64,000 nucleotides of DNA from Gammaproteobacteria bacterium (GTDB lineage Bacteria; Pseudomonadota; Gammaproteobacteria; Steroidobacterales; Steroidobacteraceae), in the NCBI GenBank assembly GCA_005878835.1, contig VBMV01000060.1:60067-124066 (forward strand). Reading direction: 5' to 3'. The position numbers and the translations under genes were made by a program. A model generated the notes under the pieces. It saw only the letters and a list, made by a program, of their open reading frames with translations, was not told where the DNA came from and searched no databases. Positions 25,451-33,543 of this stretch are shown here, in pieces (the stretch's first letter is position 1; every line of letters begins with the position of its first letter).

Positions 25451-25571
25451 GGTGGCTGGGACTATAACGATGGCACCGTGCCGCGCAGAACGAATGATTG
25501 CTTCTGAGGGGCTGCGCGGCGGTTATGGAGCGGTAACAGGACGGTGCCGGTTGGGTTAGGCTTGGCGGGCA

Positions 25572-26543
25572 ATGAAGCTGCACCAGCTGCGTTATCTCGC
25601 CGCCGTCGCCCAGAACGGGCTCAACATCACGGCGGCGGCGCAGAAGCTGCACACCTCGCAGCCGGGCGTGAGCAAGCAGATCAAGCTCCTCGAGGACGAG
25701 CTGGGGTTCCAGATCTTCGTGCGCGAGGGGCGCAACCTCACCCGTATCACGCCCGCCGGGCAGCAGGTGATCGAGCGGGCGCTCAAGATCCTGCAGGAAG
25801 CCCAGAGCATCCGGCACCTGTCGACCGAGCTGCGCGATGAGGGCAAGGGGAACCTGTCGATCGGCACCACCCATACGCAGGCGCGCTACGTGCTGCCGGA
25901 CGTGATCCGGGAATTCCGCGCGCGCTACCCGCAGGTGCGCCTCAACCTGCATCAGGGCACCTCCGAGCAGATCGCGGAGATGGTGGCGAGTGATCGTATC
26001 GATTGCGCCATCGCGACCGGCTCGGAAGCGCTGTTTTCCGACCTGACGCTGCTGCCCTGTTACCGCTGGTATCGCACGGTCATCGTTCCCCGCAACCATC
26101 CGCTGGCCAACGGCGCACGCCTGACCTTCAAGGCGCTGGCGGGGTACCCGCTCATCACCTACACGTTCAGCTTCACCGGGCCCTCGTCGCTCCATCAGGC
26201 GTTTGCCAGGGCGGCGCTGACGCCGAACATCGCCATTACCGCGCGGGATGCGGACGTGATCCAGACCTACGTGCGTCTCGGGCTCGGTGTGGGCATCGTC
26301 GCGCACATGGCGGTCGATGAGCGCGATCCGGATCTCATCGCCGTGGACGCCTCACACCTGTTTGCGGCGCATACCACCTGGATCGGTTTCCGCCGTGGCA
26401 CGCTGTTGCGCAGGTACATGTACGAGTTTGCGCAGCTGCTCGCGCCGCACCTCGAGCGGCGCCTGGTGGAACGGGCCCACCGCGCCACCTCTGCCGAGGA
26501 AGTGACCCAGCTGTTTGCCGACATTGCGCTGCCGCAGCGCTGA
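25572..26543 (+). CDS. cysB: LysR-type regulator of sulfur assimilation
   Basis: The 323-residue LysR protein has the CysB-like helix-turn-helix at its start (MKLHQLRYLAAVAQNGLNIT, then LHTSQPGVSKQIKLLEDELG). The co-inducer domain contains IGTTHTQARYVLPDVI and LHQGTSEQIAEMV, typical of CysB/Cbl. It activates cys genes when N-acetylserine signals sulfur need. It diverges from cysH across 121 bases, which should hold the CysB sites. It converges on the DUF934 gene. Confidence 0.93.
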   Translation: MKLHQLRYLAAVAQNGLNITAAAQKLHTSQPGVSKQIKLLEDELGFQIFVREGRNLTRITPAGQQVIERALKILQEAQSIRHLSTELRDEGKGNLSIGTTHTQARYVLPDVIREFRARYPQVRLNLHQGTSEQIAEMVASDRIDCAIATGSEALFSDLTLLPCYRWYRTVIVPRNHPLANGARLTFKALAGYPLITYTFSFTGPSSLHQAFARAALTPNIAITARDADVIQTYVRLGLGVGIVAHMAVDERDPDLIAVDASHLFAAHTTWIGFRRGTLLRRYMYEFAQLLAPHLERRLVERAHRATSAEEVTQLFADIALPQR

Positions 26544-26594
26544 GGCCCTAAGCCGCCGGTGAAGTCCTTGCGCGTGATTTGCTGAGCGGCTCGC

Positions 26595-27086
26595 CTACTG
26601 GGCCGAAAAGCGCTGCGCCCGCAGGCCGACCGCGGCGGAACCGGGCTGATAGGCGACGTCGTAGCGCTCGAGCGCGCGGCGGGCGGCCTGCGCATCCTCA
26701 CCCGCTGCGAGCTCCAGGGCGTCAAAGCCGCAGCGTGCGAGCAGGAACACCTGGTCCTGGCGCACACCGGCGCCCACGGCGCGCAGCTCGCCCCTGAACC
26801 CCAGCCGCTCGCGCAGCAGCCGCGCCTGCGAGTACCCGCGGCCATCGCTGGGGTTGGGAAATTCCACTGCCACCAGGTCCAGCCGCGGCAGCTCCTGCGC
26901 CAGCTCCTCCACCCGGTCGACGGGGGTGAGGCGCACGCCGAGCCGCCCCGACCACTCCCGCCAGCGTCCCGGGTCCTTGCGCAGCTCCACGAGCGGCACG
27001 ATCAGCGCCGCGCCATCGGCGGCCTCTTCGCCGAGGTGAACCCAGTCGTCCGCCACGATCTCACGCCGCCGCAGGATGCGTCGCAT
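26595..27086 (-). CDS. DUF934 protein associated with sulfite reductase
   Basis: The 163-residue protein has the DUF934 pattern: LDLVAVEFPNPSDGRGYSQA, LLRERLGFRGELRAVG and QDQVFLLARCGFDALEL. Members are almost always encoded directly after a ferredoxin/NADPH-type sulfite reductase gene, as here, but their role is not established. It overlaps the cysI end by 26 bases, so the two are probably translated together. Confidence 0.85.
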   Translation of the reverse strand: MRRILRRREIVADDWVHLGEEAADGAALIVPLVELRKDPGRWREWSGRLGVRLTPVDRVEELAQELPRLDLVAVEFPNPSDGRGYSQARLLRERLGFRGELRAVGAGVRQDQVFLLARCGFDALELAAGEDAQAARRALERYDVAYQPGSAAVGLRAQRFSAQ

Positions 27087-28716
27087 AGGCGCTCTCCTTG
27101 AAGGGCGCAAGGCCCACGCGGCGCAACGTGTCGATGAAGCGCTCGCCCTCGGCACGCAGCGTGCGATACAGCTCGACGATTCGCTCGATGGTCGCTGCGA
27201 CTTCGCTCTTCGGTACCGAGGGACCGATGACCTCACCGAGCGCGGTGAAGCCGTTCGCCGAGCCGCCGAGGGTGATCTGGTACCACTCCTCGCCGTGCTT
27301 GTCGACGCCGAGGATGCCGATGTGGCCGACGTGGTGGTGGCCGCAGGCGTTCATGCAGCCGGACATCTTGATCTCGATGTCCCCCAGGTCGTACAGGTAG
27401 TCGAGATCGTCGAAGCGCTCCTGGATCTGCTTCGCCACCCCGAGCGTGCCGGCATTGGCGAGGGAGCAGAAATCAAGCCCCGGGCAGGCGATCATGTCCG
27501 TGAGCGTGCCGATGTTCGGCATGGCCAGCTGGTGATGCGCGAGCTCGAGCCACACCTGGTACAGCTCGCTCTGGCGCACGTCCGCGAGCAGCAGGTTCTG
27601 ATTGTGGGTGGTGCGGATGAGGCCGAAGCTCACGCGCTCGGCCAGCGCCGCGACCGCCTCCATCTGCTCGCAGCTCATGTCCCCCGGGTTCTGTCCGTGC
27701 GCCTTGAGCGACACGAACACCGCGCGATAGCCGCTCACGCGGTGGGGACGGGTGTTGTAGCGATACCAGGCCTGGAAAGCCGGCTCGCGGCCGGCGCTGG
27801 CGTCGAAGTCCTCCAGTGTCTCGTAGGGCTGCGGCCTGAAGAAGCTGCGTACCCGCTCGACTTCGCTCGCCGGCAGGCGCGCCGCGCGCGCGCGGCCGAG
27901 CCGCCATTCCTCTTCCACCTGCTCGCGGAAGCGCGCGATACCCAAGCTCTTGACCAGCACCTTGATGCGCGCCTTGTTGAGGTTGTCGCGCCGGCCGTGG
28001 CGGTTGTACACGCGCAGGATCGCCTCCAGATAGGACAGCAGCTCGGGGAGCGGCAGGAAATCGCGGATCACCTGCCCGATCGCCGGCGCGCGCCCCAGGC
28101 CCCCGCCCACCAGCACCGTGAAGCCGATGTCGCCCCGTGCATCGCGCGCCAGGTGCAGCCCGATGTCGTGCACCTCGGAGGCCGCGCGGTCCTCGGGCGA
28201 GCCCGTGACGGCGATCTTGAACTTGCGCGGCAGGTAGGTGAATTCCGGGTGCAGGGTGGCCCACTGGCGGATGATCTCGCAGTAGGGCCGCGGATCGTCG
28301 ATCTCGTCGCGCGCGATGCCCGCCATGTGATCGGCGGTGACGTTGCGCACGCAGTTGCCGCTGGTCTGGATGGCGTGCATCTGCACGCCGGCGAGCTCGG
28401 CCAGGATGTCCGGGACGTCGGCGAGATTCGGCCAGTTCAGCTGCAGGTTCTGCCGTGTGGTGAAGTGACCGAAACCGCGGTCGTAGCGGCGCGCGATGTC
28501 GGCGAGCTTGGCTAACTGACGCGAGGCGAGCAGCCCGTACGGGATGGCAATGCGCAACATGGGAGCGTGCCGCTGGATGTACAGCCCGTTGCGCAGGCGC
28601 AGCGGACGGAACTCGTCCTCGGACAGCTGCCCCGCGAGGTGGCGCCGCGTCTGATCGCGGAATTCCGCGACGCGTTGATCGACAAACGCCTGATCCAGCT
28701 CGTCGTACCGGTACAT
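27061..28716 (-). CDS. cysI: Sulfite reductase hemoprotein subunit (nitrite/sulfite reductase family)
   Basis: The 551-residue protein has the repeated ferredoxin-like and siroheme/4Fe-4S layout of the family. The cluster cysteines appear as ACPGLDFCSLANA and SGCMNACGHHHVG. FGHFTTRQNLQLNWP and QTSGNCVRNVTADHMAG are substrate and siroheme-binding segments. It reduces sulfite to sulfide with siroheme supplied by CysG. Nitrite reductase is a possible alternative, but cysB, cysH and DUF934 next to it favour sulfite. No flavoprotein CysJ is present, so the electron donor is unknown. Confidence 0.9.
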   Translation of the reverse strand: MYRYDELDQAFVDQRVAEFRDQTRRHLAGQLSEDEFRPLRLRNGLYIQRHAPMLRIAIPYGLLASRQLAKLADIARRYDRGFGHFTTRQNLQLNWPNLADVPDILAELAGVQMHAIQTSGNCVRNVTADHMAGIARDEIDDPRPYCEIIRQWATLHPEFTYLPRKFKIAVTGSPEDRAASEVHDIGLHLARDARGDIGFTVLVGGGLGRAPAIGQVIRDFLPLPELLSYLEAILRVYNRHGRRDNLNKARIKVLVKSLGIARFREQVEEEWRLGRARAARLPASEVERVRSFFRPQPYETLEDFDASAGREPAFQAWYRYNTRPHRVSGYRAVFVSLKAHGQNPGDMSCEQMEAVAALAERVSFGLIRTTHNQNLLLADVRQSELYQVWLELAHHQLAMPNIGTLTDMIACPGLDFCSLANAGTLGVAKQIQERFDDLDYLYDLGDIEIKMSGCMNACGHHHVGHIGILGVDKHGEEWYQITLGGSANGFTALGEVIGPSVPKSEVAATIERIVELYRTLRAEGERFIDTLRRVGLAPFKESAYATHPAAA

Positions 28717-28832
28717 GCCAGCAGACTATAGGCGCGCAGTTCCAGGCCTCTAAATACCGTCTGGTTGGGTGCACCTCTTTCTGGGGTTATGAGCCTATGC
28801 AACACTAGCGCCGCAGCTCTCCGGAGGCGAAC

Positions 28833-29288
28833 GTGGCGGGACTTTATTTCGAGCAATTCGCCGTGGGGCAGCGCTTCGAGCACCTGGTGCGGCGCACCGT
28901 GACCGAGACCGATAACCTGCTGTTCAGCGCCCTCACCATGAACCCGGCCGCCCTGCACCTGGACGCCGAGTATTGCAAGGGCACGCCCTTCGGGGAGCGC
29001 ATCGTGAACAGCGTGTTCACGCTCGGCCTGCTGGTGGGGCTGTCGGTCTACGACACGACCTACGGGACCACCCTGGGGAATCTCGGCTGGGAAGAGGTGC
29101 GCTTCCCGCGCCCGGTGCTGATCGGTGACACGCTGCACGTCGCCACCACGGTGCTCTCCAAGCGCGACAGCCAGTCGCGCCAGGATTCGGGAATCGTCGT
29201 ATTCGAGCATCGCGGCTGGAACCAGCGCGACGAGGAGGTCGCTTCCTGCCGCCGCACGGCGCTGATGATGAAGAGGCCGGCGGCGTGA
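28833..29288 (+). CDS. MaoC-type hydratase
   Basis: The 151-residue hot-dog-fold protein resembles MaoC and mesaconyl-CoA/beta-methylmalyl-CoA dehydratases (RTVTETDNLLFSALTMNP, then ALHLDAEYCKGTPFGERIVN). It should hydrate or dehydrate an acyl-CoA. The GTG start has GGAGG six bases upstream. It overlaps the following CoA-ester lyase gene as GTGA. The pair could form a small C4/C5 dicarboxyl-CoA pathway; the true substrate is not visible. Confidence 0.82.
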   Translation: MAGLYFEQFAVGQRFEHLVRRTVTETDNLLFSALTMNPAALHLDAEYCKGTPFGERIVNSVFTLGLLVGLSVYDTTYGTTLGNLGWEEVRFPRPVLIGDTLHVATTVLSKRDSQSRQDSGIVVFEHRGWNQRDEEVASCRRTALMMKRPAA

Positions 29289-30223
29289 GCGCGGAGCGCC
29301 TGACGGCGCCGCTGCGCTCGCTGCTGTTCGTTCCGGGTGACAGCGCGCGCAAGCAGCAAAAGGCGCTCGCCACCGACGCGGACGCACTGATCCTCGATCT
29401 CGAGGACTCGGTGGACCCGGCGAACCTGCCGGACGCGCGCGCCCGGGTGGCTGAGCTGTTGCGCTCGCGAGCCGGCGGCTCCGGGCCGCAGCTGTGGGTG
29501 CGGGTCAACGGGCCCTCGAGCGGGCTGCTGCGCGAGGACCTCGAGCTCGTGTGCGCCGAGCAGCTGCCCGCTGGCATCGTGCTGCCCAAGATCTCCGCGC
29601 CCGGGGAGATCGTCGAGGCCGCAGCCCACGTCACGGCGCTCGAGACGCGGCGGGGCGTGGCCGGCGGCGCGACGCGCCTCCTGGTCGTTGCCACCGAGAC
29701 GCCGCAGGGACTGCTGGCGCTGCCGCAGTATCCGGCGGTCCTGCGCGACGCGCGGACCACGGCGGCACGGCTGCTGGGGCTTACCTGGGGCGCGGAGGAC
29801 CTGAGTGCGGCGCTGGGCGCTTCAGCCAAGCGCGATGGGGGCGGTGCCCTCACGTTCACCTTTCAACTGGCGCGCACCACCTGCCTGCTCACCGCCGCGG
29901 CGCTGGGCGTCCAGGCCATCGATGGGGTGCACACCGACTTGCGCGACGCGGCCGGGTTGCAGCGTGAGTTGGAAAACGCCCGCCGCGATGGCTTCAGCGG
30001 CAAGCTCGCCATCCACCCGGAGCAGATCGACGCCATCAATGCCGCGTTTACGCCCACCGCGGCGGAGCGCGAGCACGCGCGACGCGTGGTGGCGGCGTTC
30101 GCTGCCGCCCCGGGCGTCGGTGTGGCGAGCCTCGACGGCGAGATGATCGATCGTCCCCATCTGCTGCAGGCGCAGCGCATCCTTGCGGCGGCGCAACGCC
30201 CCAAGGTTCGTGGTCGTACCTGA
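29285..30223 (+). CDS. CoA-ester lyase, HpcH/HpaI (CitE-like) family
   Basis: The 312-residue TIM-barrel protein starts with RSLLFVPGDSARKQQKALAT and DALILDLEDSVDP, the signature of citrate-lyase beta/malyl-CoA lyase enzymes; the acidic residues in LEDSV bind magnesium. Later motifs are TETPQGLLAL and GAEDLSAALGA. It likely cleaves or forms a C-C bond in a CoA ester such as malyl-CoA or citramalyl-CoA. It is coupled to the upstream MaoC gene by a four-base overlap. A hairpin follows its stop. Confidence 0.86.
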   Translation: MSAERLTAPLRSLLFVPGDSARKQQKALATDADALILDLEDSVDPANLPDARARVAELLRSRAGGSGPQLWVRVNGPSSGLLREDLELVCAEQLPAGIVLPKISAPGEIVEAAAHVTALETRRGVAGGATRLLVVATETPQGLLALPQYPAVLRDARTTAARLLGLTWGAEDLSAALGASAKRDGGGALTFTFQLARTTCLLTAAALGVQAIDGVHTDLRDAAGLQRELENARRDGFSGKLAIHPEQIDAINAAFTPTAAEREHARRVVAAFAAAPGVGVASLDGEMIDRPHLLQAQRILAAAQRPKVRGRT

Positions 30224-30226
30224 AGG

Positions 30227-30245
30227 CGCGGCGGCCACCGCCGCG
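30227..30245. terminator. Perfect hairpin between convergent genes
   Basis: CGCGGCGG (30227-30234) and CCGCCGCG (30238-30245) form an eight-base stem around CCA. It fills the gap between the lyase stop at 30223 and the opposing MocA-like stop at 30250, so it could act on both strands. No U-tract is present. Confidence 0.45.
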
Positions 30246-30249
30246 TGGG

Positions 30250-30864
30250 TCACTTCGGCGCCTCCAGCGCCAGCAGGTCCTCGGGGGTATCCACGTCGAG
30301 CGCCGCGCTGGGCATGGGCACCCGCACCACCCGGTCGGCGCTGCGCCGTAACAGCACGCGCGCGCCGACGTCACCGCGCAGCTCGGCCAGATCGCGGAAC
30401 GCGCTGCGCGGAAAGATCGCCGGCACGCCGCTGGTTCCCGCGTACAGCGCGGCCGCAATGTACTGGGGTTGCTTGCGCCAGGTGCCGGCGAGGCGCTTCA
30501 GATCATCCGCGCTGACCGCCGGCTGATCCGCGAGCAGCAGCATGACCCCGGTGCAGCTCGCCGGCAGCCGCGCGACGCCGGCGCGGATCGAGCTGGCGAG
30601 GCCTTCACGCCACTCGTGATTCACGACGATCGATCCGGGGGAGTGTTTCAATAGTGGGGCCAGCTCGGCCGCCCCGGCGCCGAGCACCACGATGAGAGCG
30701 TTGCCCGTGACCTCGGCCGCCCGGGTCACCGCCGTGTGCAGCAGCGGCCGTCCCGCGACCCGCACCAGTTGCTTGGCCGACCCGAAGCGGGTGGAGGCGC
30801 CGGCCGCCAGCACCACCGCGTACAAGCCATTCCCCACGCGCCCGCTGCCCGCGGATGCCAGCAA
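30250..30864 (-). CDS. MocA/MobA-like nucleotidyltransferase for molybdenum cofactor
   Basis: The 204-residue protein has the nucleotidyltransferase start VVLAAGASTRFGSAKQLVRV, then VNHEWREGLASSIRAGV and LLLADQPAVSADDL. These match MocA-type cytidylyltransferases that make molybdopterin cytosine dinucleotide, a cofactor of xanthine/CO-dehydrogenase family enzymes. It is downstream of an unknown gene and the XdhC-like gene on the same strand, which supports a cofactor role. No molybdenum hydroxylase subunits lie in the window. Confidence 0.83.
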   Translation of the reverse strand: MLASAGSGRVGNGLYAVVLAAGASTRFGSAKQLVRVAGRPLLHTAVTRAAEVTGNALIVVLGAGAAELAPLLKHSPGSIVVNHEWREGLASSIRAGVARLPASCTGVMLLLADQPAVSADDLKRLAGTWRKQPQYIAAALYAGTSGVPAIFPRSAFRDLAELRGDVGARVLLRRSADRVVRVPMPSAALDVDTPEDLLALEAPK

Positions 30865-30867
30865 GGG

Positions 30868-31455
30868 CTACGAGCCTCGCGGCCGCGGGAAGGCGAGCGA
30901 GGCGCCCGCGGGCAGGGCCGCGCGCACGCGCGCGTAGCGATTACGCTCCTCGAGGATCGAGTCGGCATCGATACCCGCGATGTGGCGCCAGTCGGTGGTT
31001 CTGGGGTTCGCCGCGAGCCAGGCGTCGATGGCATCGCGGCGCGCGCCCCAAACACTGTTGAAGAACTGCGCAAACTCGCGCCAGCTCTCCTGCGCGCGGC
31101 TGTCCGGCGAAGCTGCGGCGCACGCCAGGGCCGCTGCGAGTTTCTCGAGCGCCTCGCGGCTGCGGCCCGGACTCGCCAACGTGTCCTCGAGTGTGCGCCG
31201 GCCCGCATCCGCGGCCGTCGGGCGTGCGTGCGACAGGTCGGTGAGGCGCTGGTCGCGCTCTTCGAACCACGCGAGCACGCGCACCAGATAATCCACGCAG
31301 GCCTGCTGGAATTCCTCCAGCGATGAGCCGCTGCTCAAGGCAACTGCGTTGCGACGCCCGAATGCCGTGGCGCAGGCGTTGGCCACGGTGCTGGCGTGCT
31401 GCCGCTCGGCGGTGAGCTGGGCCCGGATCAGCTGAACCTCGTTCCCGGTGTTCAT
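30868..31455 (-). CDS. Hypothetical protein between MocA-like and XdhC-like genes
   Basis: I do not recognise this 195-residue protein. It is mostly predicted helix with alanine-rich stretches, no signal peptide and no membrane segment. Some regularly spaced charged and aromatic positions (LEEFQQACVDYLVRVLAWFE, SWREFAQFFNSVWGARRDA) suggest a four-helix bundle. The ATG has GAGGG upstream. It ends three bases before the MocA-like start, so the two are co-transcribed. An AT-rich stretch lies upstream. A role with molybdenum-cofactor enzymes is only suggested by position. Confidence 0.7.
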   Translation of the reverse strand: MNTGNEVQLIRAQLTAERQHASTVANACATAFGRRNAVALSSGSSLEEFQQACVDYLVRVLAWFEERDQRLTDLSHARPTAADAGRRTLEDTLASPGRSREALEKLAAALACAAASPDSRAQESWREFAQFFNSVWGARRDAIDAWLAANPRTTDWRHIAGIDADSILEERNRYARVRAALPAGASLAFPRPRGS

Positions 31456-31560
31456 GCCGCCGCCCTCATGCTGACTTCATTCGCCCAGTTCCACACGCTG
31501 TTCACTTCCTCCGCCGCAGCCTTCAGCCATGTTGCCTCATGCGCCGGGGTCACTGCGACA

Positions 31561-31620
31561 AGTGACGCGAAATACACTTCATAACACATTGAATAGACAA
31601 GTTAAATATAGTTAGTTACC
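31561..31620. promoter_or_regulatory. AT-rich intergenic stretch, probable promoter
   Basis: By hand count 19 of these 60 bases are G or C, far below the roughly 70 percent around it. It lies upstream of the hypothetical gene at 31455 (minus strand) and just after the XdhC-like stop. A promoter for the hypothetical-mocA pair is likely. No convincing -35/-10 pair stands out. Confidence 0.35.
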
Positions 31621-31630
31621 CACCGCGAAA

Positions 31631-32716
31631 TCACCCCGCCGACGTGGCGGGGTCACACGTGGCGCACCCGTGCACGAACGCGTGCAACTCGGCGACGATC
31701 GCGAGCGCGATCGCCTCGGGCGTGCGCCCGCCCAGAGCCAAGCCGACGGGCGCATGCAGGCGGGGGCGCAGCCGGTGCGCGGCGGCGCCCAGGTCCGAGA
31801 GCAGCTTCTCGCGACGCACGGCCGGGCCCAGCAATCCCACGTACGGAATGCCCGTCTCGGCGAGGGTGCTCAGGTAGGCGAGGTCGGAAGCCAGGTGATG
31901 ACTCATGACCACGGCCGCGCAGAACCGTGCGAGATCGAGCGCCTGGGTCAGGGCGTCGGGACGGGCGAGGACGACCTGCTCCGCAGACGGGAAGTGCGCG
32001 GCGACGGCGTACGCCGGGCGATGGTCGACGAGCGTGACTTTCCAGCTGAGGCGGGCCGCGAAATCCACCAGCGGCGCAGCATCCGGGCCCGCGCCGAGCA
32101 CGAGAATCCGCGGCGGCAACGCCAGCGGCACCACGAACAGGCTCCAGGACGGACCGTGTCCTTCGACCCAACCGACCTGCCCGTCGGCGGCGCACCGCGC
32201 CAGCGCGGCGTGCACGGCGGGTGTCTCCAGCGCCGGCGATGCGCCGCGCCGCGCCGCAGCGCTCGGCAGCGCCAGGGTTCCGACCGGCAGATCCGCGCGC
32301 GCGGACTCGGTCACGACGCCGATCGCGGTGGCGGCGTGCGCGGCGAGCGCGCCGGCGAGATGGGCGAGGGGTTGCCAGTCGTTCTCGGGGCCGGCGCGCA
32401 GCAGCAGTATATGCATGGCGCCTTCACACCCCAGCCCCAGACCCCACAGCAGCTCATCGGGCGTGCGCAGGTCGTAGTGCACCGCGCGCGGCTCGCCGCT
32501 CAGGATGACCGTGCGGGCATGTTCGCGCAGATCGCTCTCGAGGCAGCCCCCCGAGAGCAGTCCGGCGTACTCCCCGTCCGCCGCGATCAGCATGAGCGCG
32601 CCGGGCTTGCGGTAGGTCGAGCCCGCGGTGTGCACCAGCAGGCCCAGCGCCAGTGCACGGCCGGCGGCGCGCTCGCGCTCGAAAAGAGGCAGCAGCGGAC
32701 CCAGGAATGCTTCCAC
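31631..32716 (-). CDS. XdhC/CoxI family molybdenum-cofactor insertion protein
   Basis: The 361-residue protein has the XdhC N-terminal domain (GSTYRKPGALMLI, then GLLSGGCLESDL). A Rossmann-type C-terminal domain follows (ILVLGAGPDAAPLVDFAARL, then VTLVDHRPAY). XdhC proteins bind, protect and insert the molybdenum cofactor, often after sulfuration, into xanthine dehydrogenase-type enzymes. The GTG start precedes EAFLGPLL. It is divergent from a TetR regulator and upstream of the MocA-like gene. The cognate enzyme is not in the window. Confidence 0.88.
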   Translation of the reverse strand: MEAFLGPLLPLFERERAAGRALALGLLVHTAGSTYRKPGALMLIAADGEYAGLLSGGCLESDLREHARTVILSGEPRAVHYDLRTPDELLWGLGLGCEGAMHILLLRAGPENDWQPLAHLAGALAAHAATAIGVVTESARADLPVGTLALPSAAARRGASPALETPAVHAALARCAADGQVGWVEGHGPSWSLFVVPLALPPRILVLGAGPDAAPLVDFAARLSWKVTLVDHRPAYAVAAHFPSAEQVVLARPDALTQALDLARFCAAVVMSHHLASDLAYLSTLAETGIPYVGLLGPAVRREKLLSDLGAAAHRLRPRLHAPVGLALGGRTPEAIALAIVAELHAFVHGCATCDPATSAG

Positions 32717-32780
32717 GTGCGAGCGATTATGCCAGCGCGCGCCGTTGCGCCCGCGGCCGGCGGGCGCTCTAATTACACTT

Positions 32781-33473
32781 ATGGTTAATAAAATTGCGCT
32801 CACGGCGCGTGCGCCGGCAGAGGAAGCCCCGCCGGGCCCGGCGCGCAAGCGCCGCGCACGTGGCCGGCCGAAGGGCGCGAGTGCGGGCCAGGTGCGCGAG
32901 CGGCTGCTCCGGGCCGCGCGGGAGCTGTTTCTGCGCTACGGCTACCGCGCCGTCTCGAGCCGGCAGATCGGCGCCGCCGCCGGGGTCAACTTCGCGATGA
33001 TCCGTTACTACTTCGGCGGCAAGCCCGGGTTGTACCGGGAGATCCTGCAGGGGGTGCTGCCGGCGCCGATCGCGGGGGCCCTGCAGATGGGCGGCAGCCC
33101 ACCGAAGCTGGCGGACATCTTGAGCAACATCACGCGAGTGTGGGCGGCGAACCCCTGGATCGCCGGCTTCGTGCTGCGCGAAGTGCTGGTGCCCGGGGGG
33201 CCGATGCGCAGCATGTTCCTGCGTGAGTTCCCGGAGCGCCTGGCGCCGCTCATCGAGCGTGCGGTGCGCGCGGAGATCGAGCGCGGCGCCCTGAGAGCCG
33301 ACCTCGACCCGAAGCTGCTGGTGTTGTCGGTGGTGAGCCTGGCGGTCTTCCCCTTCCTCGGCTTCCCGCTGACCAGTCGCGTGTTCGGCGTGAGCAACGA
33401 TGAGGAGTTCGTGACACGGTTCCTGCGCCACACGCAGGCGCTGCTCGCGTGCGGTGTTGCTCCCGGCGCCTGA
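32781..33473 (+). CDS. TetR family transcriptional regulator
   Basis: The 230-residue protein has a basic N-terminal tail, then the TetR helix-turn-helix (LFLRYGYRAVSSRQIGAAAG, then VNFAMIRYYFGGKPGLYREI). The C-terminal domain is the variable ligand pocket. It diverges from the XdhC-like gene across 64 bases, so it may control that gene and itself; this is an inference. The AT-rich start codon context (ACTTATGGTTAATAAAATT) is unusual for this genome and may be part of the operator. Confidence 0.9.
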   Translation: MVNKIALTARAPAEEAPPGPARKRRARGRPKGASAGQVRERLLRAARELFLRYGYRAVSSRQIGAAAGVNFAMIRYYFGGKPGLYREILQGVLPAPIAGALQMGGSPPKLADILSNITRVWAANPWIAGFVLREVLVPGGPMRSMFLREFPERLAPLIERAVRAEIERGALRADLDPKLLVLSVVSLAVFPFLGFPLTSRVFGVSNDEEFVTRFLRHTQALLACGVAPGA

Positions 33474-33543
33474 GCCGGCCTGAGGCGCTCGGCCCGCACG
33501 CTGTCATTGCGCCGGCGCGGGCGCGTCAGTAGAGTCGCACGCG

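Noticed and set aside
25522..25537. GTTA-N8-TAAC as a CysB site between cysH and cysB
   Set aside because: CysB sites are long and degenerate; a four-base half-site match is too weak to claim.
31396..31584. Possible 62-residue plus-strand gene near the AT-rich stretch
   Set aside because: It overlaps the start of the minus-strand hypothetical gene, has no ribosome site and shows no recognisable feature.
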